From positions 4,753 through 68,752 of the forward strand of contig DAOSBX010000005.1 of the NCBI GenBank assembly GCA_035361075.1: a stretch of DNA of 64,000 nt, given 5' to 3'. Under the pieces are notes generated by a model that worked only from the letters and a program-made list of their open reading frames with translations, searched no databases and was not told the origin of the DNA. This document shows, one piece after another, positions 7,332 to 15,911 of this stretch. The position numbers were made by a program, and so were the translations under genes. The stretch comes from Candidatus Hydrogenedens sp. Its GTDB lineage: Bacteria; Hydrogenedentota; Hydrogenedentia; Hydrogenedentales; Hydrogenedentaceae. The first letter of the stretch is position 1. Each line of letters begins with the position of its first letter.

Positions 7332-8141
7332 ATGAATCATTTCCATAATGTTCTTTCTGTATTTATTATCATTTTGTTTTCTTTTTGTAATTTTATTTAT
7401 TCCGATGAAACAGCAGAATTGGGAAGAAAGGTTTTTCAGCAATATGCTTCCTCTGTTATAACAGTGAAAGCTAACTTACTTATAACCACATCCGATAGTG
7501 AAGAAGAAACTGTTGGTCAATGCACAGCAGTTTTAGTCACACCATCTGGAGTAGCAGTTCTTGCCTTATCAGCGTTAGACCCATCTATATTATTAGATCA
7601 GGAGATGAGAAATTCTGTTAATATTCGTATCGCCTCAATAAAGATGATATTTAAAGAAGACAAAGAAATAATAGCGGAAGTTCTATTGCAAGATAAAGAA
7701 AGAGATATTATGATAATCCGAGCAAAGGAGGCTATTCCTGAAGATGTGGCTAAAGTGCCTTTAAATAAGGAAAATATCTCTGTCCCTCAGGTATTGGATC
7801 CATTATTATTGATTATGCAGCATGGGAAAATTGCTCGTCGCTCTCACAGTGTAGCAATACTCCGTGTTGAAAGTGTTATAGAGAAACCGTTTTTGTTTTA
7901 CACGTTAAATCAGTCTCGGTCTTTTGAGGTATTAAGTTCGCCGTTATTTTCTCTTGATGGAAAATTTGTTGGCATTGGTACCTTGCGTGTTGTTCAAGAA
8001 TGGAAAGACGAAACAGAGAGTAATTCATTGATTATTGTTTTGCCTGCGGAACAAGTTATTCCTCTTGTAAATGAAGCATTAAATCAGAAACCAAAAGAAG
8101 AAGGTTCTTCATCTAATCCGACAATAGAGACAAAACAATAA
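7332..8141 (+). CDS. Secreted trypsin-like protein lacking the catalytic residues
   Basis: Signal peptide at residues 1-24, then a fold that can be read as the double beta-barrel of DegP-type proteases: VGQCTAVLVTPSGVAVLALSA, DKERDIMIIRA and SSPLFSLDGKFVGIG correspond to the His, Asp and Ser regions. The expected His is Ser80, the catalytic Ser of GNSGGP is replaced by Leu (VLSSPLF, about 200-206), and only an Asp at 125 remains. The protein is therefore probably a non-catalytic binding protein rather than a protease. There is no PDZ domain; the tail is a short Lys/Ser/Thr-rich stretch. The fold call is by pattern only and is moderate. The next gene is convergent, ending 12 nt away. Confidence 0.62.
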   Translation: MNHFHNVLSVFIIILFSFCNFIYSDETAELGRKVFQQYASSVITVKANLLITTSDSEEETVGQCTAVLVTPSGVAVLALSALDPSILLDQEMRNSVNIRIASIKMIFKEDKEIIAEVLLQDKERDIMIIRAKEAIPEDVAKVPLNKENISVPQVLDPLLLIMQHGKIARRSHSVAILRVESVIEKPFLFYTLNQSRSFEVLSSPLFSLDGKFVGIGTLRVVQEWKDETESNSLIIVLPAEQVIPLVNEALNQKPKEEGSSSNPTIETKQ

Positions 8142-8153
8142 TTGTTTCGTTTT

Positions 8154-8480
8154 TTAATCACTCTTTTTGGGGTATTCGTTAATCACACTATTTTTTGACA
8201 ATTTAATGCCACTTTTAAAAGCGGAACGGCTAATGCAATGTGCCGAGACAGGTGTGGTAATTAATGTAAAAATAATAGGTAGAATTGCACGAACAGTAAT
8301 TTCAGTGTTCCAAAAATAAATGGCTAAAGCTATCAATGCACCAGAGACACCCAACGTGCCACTTTTAGTAACTGCATGCATACGTGTGTAAACATCTGGA
8401 AACCTAAGGATACCCAGTCCAGCAAGGAACATAAAGAAACCACCTACTAATAGGAATAAGCAGATAAACCACTCGCTCAT
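8154..8480 (-). CDS. mrpG: Mrp Na+/H+ antiporter subunit G
   Basis: Small three-helix membrane subunit of the multi-subunit cation/proton antiporter. Typical features are the N-terminal helix LFLLVGGFFMFLAGLGILRFPDVYTRMHA, whose RFPDVYTRMHA segment is conserved in MnhG/MrpG, and two later helices around residues 40-80. Length 108 aa matches the family. It is the last gene of the operon and overlaps mrpF by 4 nt. Confidence 0.93.
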   Translation of the reverse strand: MSEWFICLFLLVGGFFMFLAGLGILRFPDVYTRMHAVTKSGTLGVSGALIALAIYFWNTEITVRAILPIIFTLITTPVSAHCISRSAFKSGIKLSKNSVINEYPKKSD

Positions 8481-8746
8481 TTTTGTCTTTCTCCTAAATT
8501 TAGGTAATATGCAAAAGTTACTGTGCCGAGAAAGGATAGGATAGTGATTGTTATAGCATCAATTAAGTAAACGGAGTCTTTGATAGCTATACAGTACACA
8601 GCAATAATTCCTACAATCTGTGTCGTAATAAGGTCTAATGCAACTACACGGTCAGCAAGGGTAGGACCTAAGACAAGTCTTGTAAGTGCAAATAAGATGC
8701 CTAATGTTATTAATATACAGAATAAGACAATACTTATACTTAACAT
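8477..8746 (-). CDS. mrpF: Mrp Na+/H+ antiporter subunit F
   Basis: Three transmembrane helices in 89 aa. The segment RLVLGPTLADRVVALD is the family hallmark (GPT..DRV.A.D), with the Asp after the conserved Arg embedded between helix 1 and helix 2. The C-terminal helix carries ITITILSFLGTVTFAYYL. The gene lies between mrpE (5-nt gap) and mrpG (4-nt overlap), as in standard Mrp operons. Confidence 0.93.
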   Translation of the reverse strand: MLSISIVLFCILITLGILFALTRLVLGPTLADRVVALDLITTQIVGIIAVYCIAIKDSVYLIDAITITILSFLGTVTFAYYLNLGERQK

Positions 8747-8751
8747 ATTAT

Positions 8752-9225
8752 CTACCGAAAGATTTTATTTAATGGTTTTTCAAGTTGTTTTTCTATGTCT
8801 CTTTTAAGTGTATCTGGATTATGAGCAAATAGAGCATGTATATATAAGACTTTATCATTTTCGGATATATCCACACTTAGTGTCCCTGGTGTAAGTGAAA
8901 TGAAGTTCGCAAGTAATGTTATTTCTAAAGGATGTGTCGAGTTTAATGGGTAAGCAATAATCCCTGGTTTTGCTTTAGGTTTAAAACGGAGTACTTCATA
9001 GGCAACCTCTATATTTGAGAGGATTAGTAACCATATAAATCGGAACGTGAAAAGGATTATAAATAATATTTTTTTGAAGTATTCAACCTCTTTACCATAA
9101 AGGACATATAAGATAGCATATCCTATGATGAAGCCAAGTAGTATATTTGCAAAAGTAAGTACCCCAGATATAAAAGCCCATATTAGGCTAAGAAGAATAT
9201 TTGCAAGAAATAGATTGGCGTTCAT
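8752..9225 (-). CDS. mrpE: Mrp Na+/H+ antiporter subunit E
   Basis: 157-aa membrane subunit with N-terminal hydrophobic helices (about 1-75) and a soluble C-terminal part. LANFISLTPGTLSVDI is the conserved MrpE segment (ANxIxLTPGT) preceding a short beta-rich domain with VLYIHALF. It starts 1 nt after the stop of mrpD, so translation is likely coupled. Confidence 0.93.
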   Translation of the reverse strand: MNANLFLANILLSLIWAFISGVLTFANILLGFIIGYAILYVLYGKEVEYFKKILFIILFTFRFIWLLILSNIEVAYEVLRFKPKAKPGIIAYPLNSTHPLEITLLANFISLTPGTLSVDISENDKVLYIHALFAHNPDTLKRDIEKQLEKPLNKIFR

Positions 9226-9226
9226 A

Positions 9227-10714
9227 TTAATACTCCATTACTTTTTCTATGTAAGATATTGGGTTTATTAGTTTATGAGCAGATTGTTCTGTTAATGTTA
9301 TAAAATGTTCCCCTCCTACTCCTAATAAAATTGTGAGCATAGCGAGAATAAATATTGCCCCATAAGCAAAAGAAAGATTTTGTCGCATTTGTTGTTGTTC
9401 TCTGTTATGGTTTGGTTTTCCCCAAAAAGTATACATCCAAATTTTTGTCATTGAGAATAGGGTTAAGAAACTAACAATGATAGAAATAATGACCGTTAGG
9501 AAAGCCTTTGTGTGAATACCTGATATAATTAGGGCTAATTTCCCTACAAATCCAGACAGAGGAGGTAATCCTGCAAGGGAAAGAGCGGAACAAAAGAAAC
9601 ATAGTGATAAGAACGGAGTATCTTTATATAGTCCCCCTTGTGATTTTATTTGATAGGTTCCTGTTTTTTGGTATGCAATACCGCTAATAAAGAATAGGTT
9701 TGATTTGGCTACGATGTTATGAACCATAAAATAAATGGCTCCTGAGATGCCAGAAACTGTCCAGAAGGCAAGTCCCATGAGCATATAACCTATTTGTGAG
9801 ATAATATGGAATGATAAGATACGGCGAAACTCATTTTGTGATACAGCCCCGAGAACTCCAACGAGCATTGTAGCACTGGCAATAATTAGTAAAATATTCT
9901 GTGTTGGGGTATCAATTTCTTTATATAACAGGGTTGAAACACGAATAATTGAATACATGCCTACTTTGGTCAGAAGTCCAGAAAATAGAGCGGAAATACC
10001 TGCTGGTGGAGTATGATACGATGCAGGGAGCCAAAAATATAACGGGAATATACCTGCTTTAATTCCAAATGCAATTAGGAGAAGTGAGCCGACAATTTGT
10101 TTCGGATATTTATGTTCTATCATAGAAAATTTGATAGAAAGGTCTGCGAGATTTACTGTTCCGACCATACCGTAAAGTATACCTGTAGAGGCAAGGAATA
10201 TCGCTGAGGAAATCAAGTTTAGAATAACATATTTTATAGAGCCTTCTAATTGTTTCCGTTCACCACCGAATGCCATAAGCACGAAGGATGACATCAACAT
10301 AACTTCATACCAAACATACAAATTAAATAAATCGCCAGTGATAAATGCCCCTGTTACCCCCATAATTAGAAAGTAAATCAATGGTAAATAGGCAAAACGA
10401 AATTCTTCTTTTGCGGTTATGGAGAGAGTGTAAAGTAAGGAACAAAATAGTAAAATAGAGGTCAGAACAATCATGATAGAACTGAATAGGTCAATAATAA
10501 TTGTAATGCCGAAAGGAGCTTGCCAATTTCCAACTTGTAGGGAGAAGATTTCTCCATGAGATGTAAAGTATAGAAATATTAATGCAGTGACAAAATAAAA
10601 AGCATTCCCAACCCATGCAAAAAACCACTGTATACGATATTGTTTTATGCTTATTAAGCATAAACAGGCTGTCAGCAATGGAATAATGATAGGAAGTATG
10701 ACAAGTCTATTCAT
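9227..10714 (-). CDS. mrpD: Mrp Na+/H+ antiporter subunit D (NuoN/NuoL-like)
   Basis: 495-aa proton-translocating membrane subunit homologous to the antiporter-like subunits of respiratory complex I. About 14 hydrophobic helices are visible. Key elements are GVTGAFITGDLFNLYVWYEVML (the glutamate of the WYE segment), a lysine-bearing helix AFGIKAGIFPLYFWLP and the HNIVAKSNLFFISG segment with a conserved lysine. It overlaps mrpC by 4 nt and is followed directly by mrpE. Length and order match the canonical Mrp complex. Confidence 0.95.
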   Translation of the reverse strand: MNRLVILPIIIPLLTACLCLISIKQYRIQWFFAWVGNAFYFVTALIFLYFTSHGEIFSLQVGNWQAPFGITIIIDLFSSIMIVLTSILLFCSLLYTLSITAKEEFRFAYLPLIYFLIMGVTGAFITGDLFNLYVWYEVMLMSSFVLMAFGGERKQLEGSIKYVILNLISSAIFLASTGILYGMVGTVNLADLSIKFSMIEHKYPKQIVGSLLLIAFGIKAGIFPLYFWLPASYHTPPAGISALFSGLLTKVGMYSIIRVSTLLYKEIDTPTQNILLIIASATMLVGVLGAVSQNEFRRILSFHIISQIGYMLMGLAFWTVSGISGAIYFMVHNIVAKSNLFFISGIAYQKTGTYQIKSQGGLYKDTPFLSLCFFCSALSLAGLPPLSGFVGKLALIISGIHTKAFLTVIISIIVSFLTLFSMTKIWMYTFWGKPNHNREQQQMRQNLSFAYGAIFILAMLTILLGVGGEHFITLTEQSAHKLINPISYIEKVMEY

Positions 10715-11055
10715 TGTAAATCCGTTTTTATTAAATCATCCAGGTCGTCTGTGTTTAGTGTTTTATGTGTTCTGTGAACTAATACTAACAAGAAGGCAGT
10801 TACGCCGAAACTAATTACAATTGCGGTTAACACGAAAGCTTGAGGTAATGGGTCTGTAACATGTTCTGGGAGAGTTGCTGTTGAAAAGATGGGTGGTAAA
10901 CTACGGATTAATCCACCAGATACAAATATAAGTAGATTTGCACCGTGACTTAATAGGCACATACCCAATATAAGTTTAAACATGTTTCGTTGTAGCATAA
11001 GGTAGAACCCCGCAGAATAAAGACAACCAACCAATATTGCGAAAATCCATTCCAT
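10711..11055 (-). CDS. mrpC: Mrp Na+/H+ antiporter subunit C (NuoK-like)
   Basis: 114-aa protein with three helices and similarity to NuoK. CLYSAGFYLMLQRNMFKLILG and LLSHGANLLIF are typical of helix 1-2. DPLPQAFVLTAIVISFG carries the proline-glutamine-alanine stretch conserved in MnhC/MrpC. It overlaps mrpD by 4 nt and follows mrpB by 4 nt. Confidence 0.94.
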   Translation of the reverse strand: MEWIFAILVGCLYSAGFYLMLQRNMFKLILGMCLLSHGANLLIFVSGGLIRSLPPIFSTATLPEHVTDPLPQAFVLTAIVISFGVTAFLLVLVHRTHKTLNTDDLDDLIKTDLQ

Positions 11056-11059
11056 CGAT

Positions 11060-11476
11060 TTATACCTCTTTTATAAGTTCAAGAATAATAAGTAAGGTTG
11101 TTCCTAAAACAACAAGAAATACACCCATATCGAAGAGCATGGGTGTCCCTAATGATAAGGAATAGTGAGGGGTTGTCCAAAGGGTTATCCATATCCCCGT
11201 CATAAAAGGACTTCCTAATAGGATAGAAATAACACCACTTCCGCAAGCAATACATAGCCCAACAGTAGTTATAGTTACGGGGGAAAAACGAAGATAATTC
11301 CTTGCAGTATCAGGACCGAAGGCGAAGGCTATTAGAATGAAGGAAGCAGAAGCAACTAATCCACCAGAAAAGCCACCCCCAGGCTGGTTATGACCTGTTA
11401 GAAGAAGGTAGATTGCAAATAGAAACAACAATGGTGCAATATATTTAGCAGCAGTTTTTAGTATTAAACTATTCAT
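11060..11476 (-). CDS. mrpB: Mrp Na+/H+ antiporter subunit B
   Basis: 138-aa membrane subunit with four helices. GHNQPGGGFSGGLVASASF (about 28-46) is the diagnostic MrpB/MnhB signature, followed by a helix with AFAFGPDTARNYLRF and the C-terminal segment MLFDMGVFLVVLGTTLLII. It overlaps the end of mrpA by 8 nt on the same strand. Confidence 0.95.
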   Translation of the reverse strand: MNSLILKTAAKYIAPLLFLFAIYLLLTGHNQPGGGFSGGLVASASFILIAFAFGPDTARNYLRFSPVTITTVGLCIACGSGVISILLGSPFMTGIWITLWTTPHYSLSLGTPMLFDMGVFLVVLGTTLLIILELIKEV

Positions 11477-13793
11477 GGTTTTTTATCCTCTGGTATCTAA
11501 GTAGTGCATACGTGCCAATCCCTGCTATAGCTAATACTGTAATTTCTCCCATAGTGTCAAAGCCACGAAAATCTACAAGTATAACATTTACGATATTACT
11601 TCCGTGTGCCTCAGATAAACTTTTTGATGCAAAGTATGAAGAAATTGTAGGATGGGTTTGGATACTGGATGCTGTAAGGGTAATAAAGCCCATAATGATT
11701 CCAAAAATGATGGAGAGAACAACATCCCGTCGAATTGTCCATGTTCTACGTGGCAAGTGTTGTTCTGGTAAATGGTAAAAGACAAATACAAATAAAGCAA
11801 CAGTAAGGGTCTCAATGATAAATTGGGTCATGGCTAAGTCTGGTGCACTGAAAATTAAAAATATTACCGCGATGCTATACCCAACAATGCCAAGACAAAT
11901 AACCGCAGTAAGTTTCGAAGAAGAGGAAATGACCCCAGCAATTCCTATGATAATAGTAAGTATTAAAATCAAATCATAAAGGTAGATTTTGCCTGTCGTA
12001 TGACTTATATGAGATGAAACATAAATATTTATATTTTGCCAGTCGATAACGAGAGATACAAAAGAAATCAAGATAATTGAGACTGAAAAAGTGCTTAGGT
12101 AAGAACGTAGTTTCCCATTTTGAAAGAATCGGGTGATGCGGTCTGAGGAGAATATCAAACTTTCAATAGCAGTCTGGTATATATAGGTAGCAGAGATTGT
12201 TTTTTGATTTTCTTTGTTTTGCTCTTTAGTCCGAATGTGAAAAATTCCGAGGATAATACCACCAAACCAGATAATTATGCTAATGGTTAATAACAGAAAG
12301 TGATTCGTGACGGAACTTGTGGCATGATTTGGTATGTGAGGGTCTGAAAGAAATTTTAATGAGTTGCCAATGTAGTGAAACACTTGTGAAAGAGAAGGAG
12401 AGAAAGGAATTATGAAACCAAGCAAAGATAGAAAAAGAGGAATTGTTGCAAGGAGATAATCCATAAAGTTTATTGAGTGATGGTAATTATCGCCACTATT
12501 TTTTTGCCATGGTTTAATTAAAAAGCGAATTGAAAAACCTACTATAAATATATTTCCTACTATGAAAAGTAAAATAGAAGGTATTAGTGTAGTAGGATGT
12601 AAATTCAGTAAAGACTTTAGTATTTCTTCTTTGGTCAGGAAACTAAATGTAAAGGGTATTCCTGTAAGTGATAATAAGAGTAATAATGTTGTTAAAAATA
12701 GATAAGGATGTTTTTTCCAGATACCGTGGCTTTTTGAAAAATATTTACAATGATTGGTAAATTCAAGGGTTCCTGCTGTCAGGAATAGCCCTGCTTTATA
12801 AATAGCATGAGCAAATATTAATATCATGGCAGACAAAATAGTGGCTGGTGTTCCTATTCCTATCAGGAAAGTAAGCAACCCTAATGTGCTTATTGTAGTG
12901 TATGCTAAGGCTCTTTTGATTGAGTCCTCTTTAATACTACTAATAGCTCCCAGAAGGAAAGTTACTGCCCCAGAAGAAATAAGTATTAAATTCCATAATG
13001 AGATACCTGAGAATATATCGGATAATTGAATAGATAAAAAAACACCTGCTTTGACCATTGTTGCTGAATGTAAATAAGCACTCGCAGGTGCAGGGGCTGT
13101 CATAGCATCTGGTAGCCAAAAGTGGAAGGGGAATTGAGCTGATTTTGTTAAAATTCCCAAAATGATTAGGATTACAGCAGTATTAAGGTATGGTGAAGTA
13201 TGGATTTCATTAATTCTTTCTTTAAGTTCTGGTAGGTCAGCAGTGCCTGTTATGATATAAATAAGGATGAAACCCGTTAGAAGGCATAGTCCTCCTCCAC
13301 CAGTAATTAAAAGTGCTTCCCATGCGCTCTTCCTCGCATCTTCTTGTTCATAAAAATGCCCAATTAAAAAGAATGATGCGAGACTGGTGATTTCCCAGAA
13401 TAGAAAAAGTAAAAATAAGTTTGATGAAAATACAACACCTAACATAGACCCCATAAATATAAAAAACCAGAAATGCCAATAATTTATAGAAGGGTCTGTG
13501 TGAAGATAAATAGAAGCATAAATATGAATAATTAACCCGATAGATAATATAAGAATACCAAACATTAACGAAAAATAAGACGGTGCTAAAAGCACATTTA
13601 ATCCTAAAGAAGGTAACCATTTTAGTGTAAAGGGAGATGTGTTTTGTTCACTCATTACTAATATATTTAGTAGTAATGCTATGGCAGGAAGTATTGAGAG
13701 AAGTAGGTTTCTGTATGGTTTAGTTATAGGCGATAAAAGAGTACTAAGAATAGCATTTACAAAAACGAAGGTTAAAATCCAGAAAAAAATCAT
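11469..13793 (-). CDS. mrpA: Mrp Na+/H+ antiporter subunit A (NuoL-like)
   Basis: Largest subunit of the Mrp complex. The N-terminal two thirds are NuoL-like: LFLLFLFWEITSLASFFLIGH with the key glutamate, SAQFPFHFWLPDAMTAPAP and SAYLHSATMVKAGVFL with its conserved lysine. The C-terminal part has SSSKLTAVICLGIVGYSIAV and LAMTQFIIETLTVALFVFVF, the MbhD/MbhE-like helices specific to MrpA. The ATG at 13793 (774 aa) is preferred because it starts directly in helix 1. An in-frame ATG at 13895 would add 34 polar, aromatic residues that have no role in the family. First gene of the mrpA-G operon. Confidence 0.93.
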   Translation of the reverse strand: MIFFWILTFVFVNAILSTLLSPITKPYRNLLLSILPAIALLLNILVMSEQNTSPFTLKWLPSLGLNVLLAPSYFSLMFGILILSIGLIIHIYASIYLHTDPSINYWHFWFFIFMGSMLGVVFSSNLFLLFLFWEITSLASFFLIGHFYEQEDARKSAWEALLITGGGGLCLLTGFILIYIITGTADLPELKERINEIHTSPYLNTAVILIILGILTKSAQFPFHFWLPDAMTAPAPASAYLHSATMVKAGVFLSIQLSDIFSGISLWNLILISSGAVTFLLGAISSIKEDSIKRALAYTTISTLGLLTFLIGIGTPATILSAMILIFAHAIYKAGLFLTAGTLEFTNHCKYFSKSHGIWKKHPYLFLTTLLLLLSLTGIPFTFSFLTKEEILKSLLNLHPTTLIPSILLFIVGNIFIVGFSIRFLIKPWQKNSGDNYHHSINFMDYLLATIPLFLSLLGFIIPFSPSLSQVFHYIGNSLKFLSDPHIPNHATSSVTNHFLLLTISIIIWFGGIILGIFHIRTKEQNKENQKTISATYIYQTAIESLIFSSDRITRFFQNGKLRSYLSTFSVSIILISFVSLVIDWQNINIYVSSHISHTTGKIYLYDLILILTIIIGIAGVISSSSKLTAVICLGIVGYSIAVIFLIFSAPDLAMTQFIIETLTVALFVFVFYHLPEQHLPRRTWTIRRDVVLSIIFGIIMGFITLTASSIQTHPTISSYFASKSLSEAHGSNIVNVILVDFRGFDTMGEITVLAIAGIGTYALLRYQRIKNHE

Positions 13794-13916
13794 TCTATTC
13801 CCAAATTGAATTAAAATGTATATTTTGTTATTCTTTATTTCGTAATGTTTTATAATGAAATTTGTATAATAATTGATGTAAAACAGAATGTTCAATATTA
13901 ATAAAGGAGAATCTTA

Positions 13917-14072
13917 ATGAAACACACAAAACTTTTAACACAAAAGGTAGCAATTCCATCGAAAATTGAAACAGCATCAACCTATGCTATTATTTCCATA
14001 GTTGCCACAGTATTGACCGCAGTTGCAGGTTTATTATCTGCGATAGCCCCGTTAATTGCTAACAAAGGCTGA
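13917..14072 (+). CDS. Small single-helix peptide, 51 aa (MKHxxxLTxKxA family)
   Basis: Short gene with a strong AAGGAG site 8 nt before the ATG. The product has a polar basic leader (MKHTKLLTQKVAIPSK), then a hydrophobic helix from about residue 23 (YAIISIVATVLTAVAGLL) to the end. Not recognised as a known family. The leader resembles that of the small gene at 25975-26106 (MKHLRVLTRKPA): MKH, LT, K and A match, with conservative changes elsewhere. It diverges from mrpA. Possible roles include a small membrane protein or a secreted peptide precursor; nothing in the neighbourhood decides this. Confidence 0.62.
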   Translation: MKHTKLLTQKVAIPSKIETASTYAIISIVATVLTAVAGLLSAIAPLIANKG

Positions 14073-14208
14073 GTTTTAAAAATTAGATATATGTTTTTTC
14101 GTTTTCTTGTTTGGTAAATAGTTATATAAAGTGACATAAAGAAACTTTTGTCTCTATCGTTATTTTGTTTTTATAGGAAACAATAAAAGTAGTGTAGGTT
14201 ATTCATGT

Positions 14209-15393
14209 TTAGCTTGCTTCAAAAAGTCCACTAATTCCCATGCCACCACCAATACACATTGTGGCTATACCTTTTTTAGATTTTCGACGTTGCATCTCAT
14301 AAATTAGAGTGGTCGTAATACGAGCACCTGAACAACCGATCGGATGGCCAAGAGCAATTGCACCACCGTTAACATTAACAATTTCAGGATTCATCCCTAT
14401 TTGCTGAATGCAAGGAATCGACTGTGCAGAAAAGGCTTCGTTAAGTTCCCATAAATCAATATCATCTACTTTTAATTGGTTTTTCTCTAATAGTTTTTTT
14501 GTGGCAAAGATAGGACCTAATCCCATAAAGGCAGGGTCACATCCCATCGCCTGTATATCCACTACACGTACAGGATTGAACATGGGCTTTACCTTTGGAA
14601 GTATGTCTTCAGCAACAAGTATTAATATAGCAGAACCGTCATTAATACCTGACGCATTTCCTGCAGTTACAGTACCATTCGGTTTGAATGCTGGTTTTAA
14701 TTTACTTAACTTTTCTAAATTTGTATCTGGTCGTGGATGTTCATCTTTGTCAATTACTAATGGTCCTTTTTTAGTTTCTATTGTAATCGGAACAATTTCA
14801 GATTTAAACAAACTTTTTTCGTATGCTTTTGCACATTTCATTTGACTTTCATAAGCGAATTGGTCTTGGGCTTCTCGAGAGACTTCGAACCGTTCCGCAA
14901 CATTCTCTGCAGTTATACCCATGTGGTATTGATTAAAAATATCCCACAAACCGTCAAAAATCATACTGTCAACAGCAGCGGTATCACCCATCCTTGCACC
15001 ACGTCTTAAATTTTTAAGCAGATATGGCGCCTGTGACATATTTTCCATTCCACCAGCAAAAATGATTTTGGCATTCCCCATCTTTATACGTTGCCATGCC
15101 AATTCGATGGATTTCATTCCAGAGCCACAAACCATATTAACAGTATACGCAGGTATAGTTTGAGGAATGCCACTTCGAATTGCTACCTGTCTTGATGGAT
15201 TTTGACCTAATCCAGCAGTTAACACCTCACCAAGGACAACCTCATCGATTTGTTCTGGTTCAATCTCAGGATGACGTTTTAACAATTCTTTTACAAGGTT
15301 AGTAGCCAATTCAACAGCAGAATATTCAGCAAAAACACCATTCAGAGAGCCTACTGGTGTGCGTACTGCATCAATAATAAAAACATTGCTCAT
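14209..15393 (-). CDS. Acetyl-CoA C-acetyltransferase (thiolase)
   Basis: Condenses two acetyl-CoA to acetoacetyl-CoA or runs the reverse thiolysis. Nucleophile Cys89 in NMVCGSGMKS, His350 in ALGHPIGCSGAR and Cys380 in TMCIGGGMGISG are all present. The 394-aa length is standard. It is the only beta-oxidation or polyketide-type gene here apart from the divergent acyl-CoA-binding-protein gene. Both share an intergenic region holding a perfect 26-bp palindrome, which suggests common control by a fatty-acid or acyl-CoA responsive repressor. Whether the physiological direction is synthesis or degradation cannot be told. Confidence 0.93.
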   Translation of the reverse strand: MSNVFIIDAVRTPVGSLNGVFAEYSAVELATNLVKELLKRHPEIEPEQIDEVVLGEVLTAGLGQNPSRQVAIRSGIPQTIPAYTVNMVCGSGMKSIELAWQRIKMGNAKIIFAGGMENMSQAPYLLKNLRRGARMGDTAAVDSMIFDGLWDIFNQYHMGITAENVAERFEVSREAQDQFAYESQMKCAKAYEKSLFKSEIVPITIETKKGPLVIDKDEHPRPDTNLEKLSKLKPAFKPNGTVTAGNASGINDGSAILILVAEDILPKVKPMFNPVRVVDIQAMGCDPAFMGLGPIFATKKLLEKNQLKVDDIDLWELNEAFSAQSIPCIQQIGMNPEIVNVNGGAIALGHPIGCSGARITTTLIYEMQRRKSKKGIATMCIGGGMGISGLFEAS

Positions 15394-15491
15394 AGTTTAT
15401 ATCCCTTATACTTAGTTTAGTTTAAAAGAAATATTATGAAAATAATGTTAAATTATACCATACTTGAGTTGACAATGGGGTATTTTTTGTT

Positions 15492-15517
15492 TTACCATTA
15501 AGTATACTTAATGGTAA
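15492..15517. promoter_or_regulatory. Perfect 26-bp palindrome, putative operator between thiolase and ACBP genes
   Basis: Half-site TTACCATTAAGTA is followed exactly by its reverse complement. It ends 1 nt before a TATAAA box (15519-15524) of the + strand gene and covers its spacer and -35 position, a typical repressor-operator placement. AT-rich with no T-run on either side, so an intrinsic terminator is unlikely. Confidence 0.68.
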
Positions 15518-15562
15518 GTATAAATAAATGAACCTTGTAAATTAAAGTGAAAGGAAAAAGCT

Positions 15563-15835
15563 ATGTCAGAGGAATTAAAAGCAAAATTTGAACAGGCTGC
15601 TAAAGATGTAACTCAATTGTCAGAGGCACCTGATGCTCAAACCAAACTACGTTTATATGCTTTATATAAGCAGGCTTCAGAAGGGGATTGCAAAGGTTCC
15701 CGTCCTGGTATGATGGATTTTGTAGGCAGGGCTAAATATGATGCATGGAAGGCGTTAGAAGGAACATCGCAAGAACAGGCTATGCAGATGTATATTGACC
15801 TTGTAGAAGAATTGAAGGCAAACGACAAAAAATAA
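15563..15835 (+). CDS. Acyl-CoA-binding protein
   Basis: 90-aa four-helix protein that binds medium and long-chain acyl-CoA esters in the cytosol. The family motif LYALYKQASEGDCKG, then MMDFVGRAKYDAWKAL, contains the tyrosine, lysine and tryptophan that contact the CoA. Length is that of stand-alone eukaryotic ACBP. The gene is common in eukaryotes and patchy in bacteria. AAAGGA lies 9 nt before the ATG. It diverges from the thiolase gene across the 26-bp palindrome and ends in an intrinsic terminator shared with ppdK. Confidence 0.95.
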   Translation: MSEELKAKFEQAAKDVTQLSEAPDAQTKLRLYALYKQASEGDCKGSRPGMMDFVGRAKYDAWKALEGTSQEQAMQMYIDLVEELKANDKK

Positions 15836-15854
15836 ATAATGAGTTTATTATAGT

Positions 15855-15888
15855 AAAAACCGCTTCTGACAAATCAGAAGCGGTTTTT
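15855..15888. terminator. Bidirectional intrinsic terminator between ACBP and ppdK
   Basis: 15-bp perfect stem AAAAACCGCTTCTGA/TCAGAAGCGGTTTTT with a 4-nt loop. Each arm carries the T-run for one direction, serving the convergent genes on both sides. Confidence 0.92.
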
Positions 15889-15911
15889 GATTTATATTTT
15901 GAAATGTAAAT

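Noticed and set aside
13794..13895. N-terminal extension of mrpA from the ATG at 13895
   Set aside because: Adds 34 residues without family support; the first helix begins at the ATG at 13793.
15469..15474. TTGACA as -35 of the ACBP gene
   Set aside because: No -10 at 16-18 nt; that position falls inside the palindrome. The TATAAA at 15519-15524 is a better -10 with a different -35.
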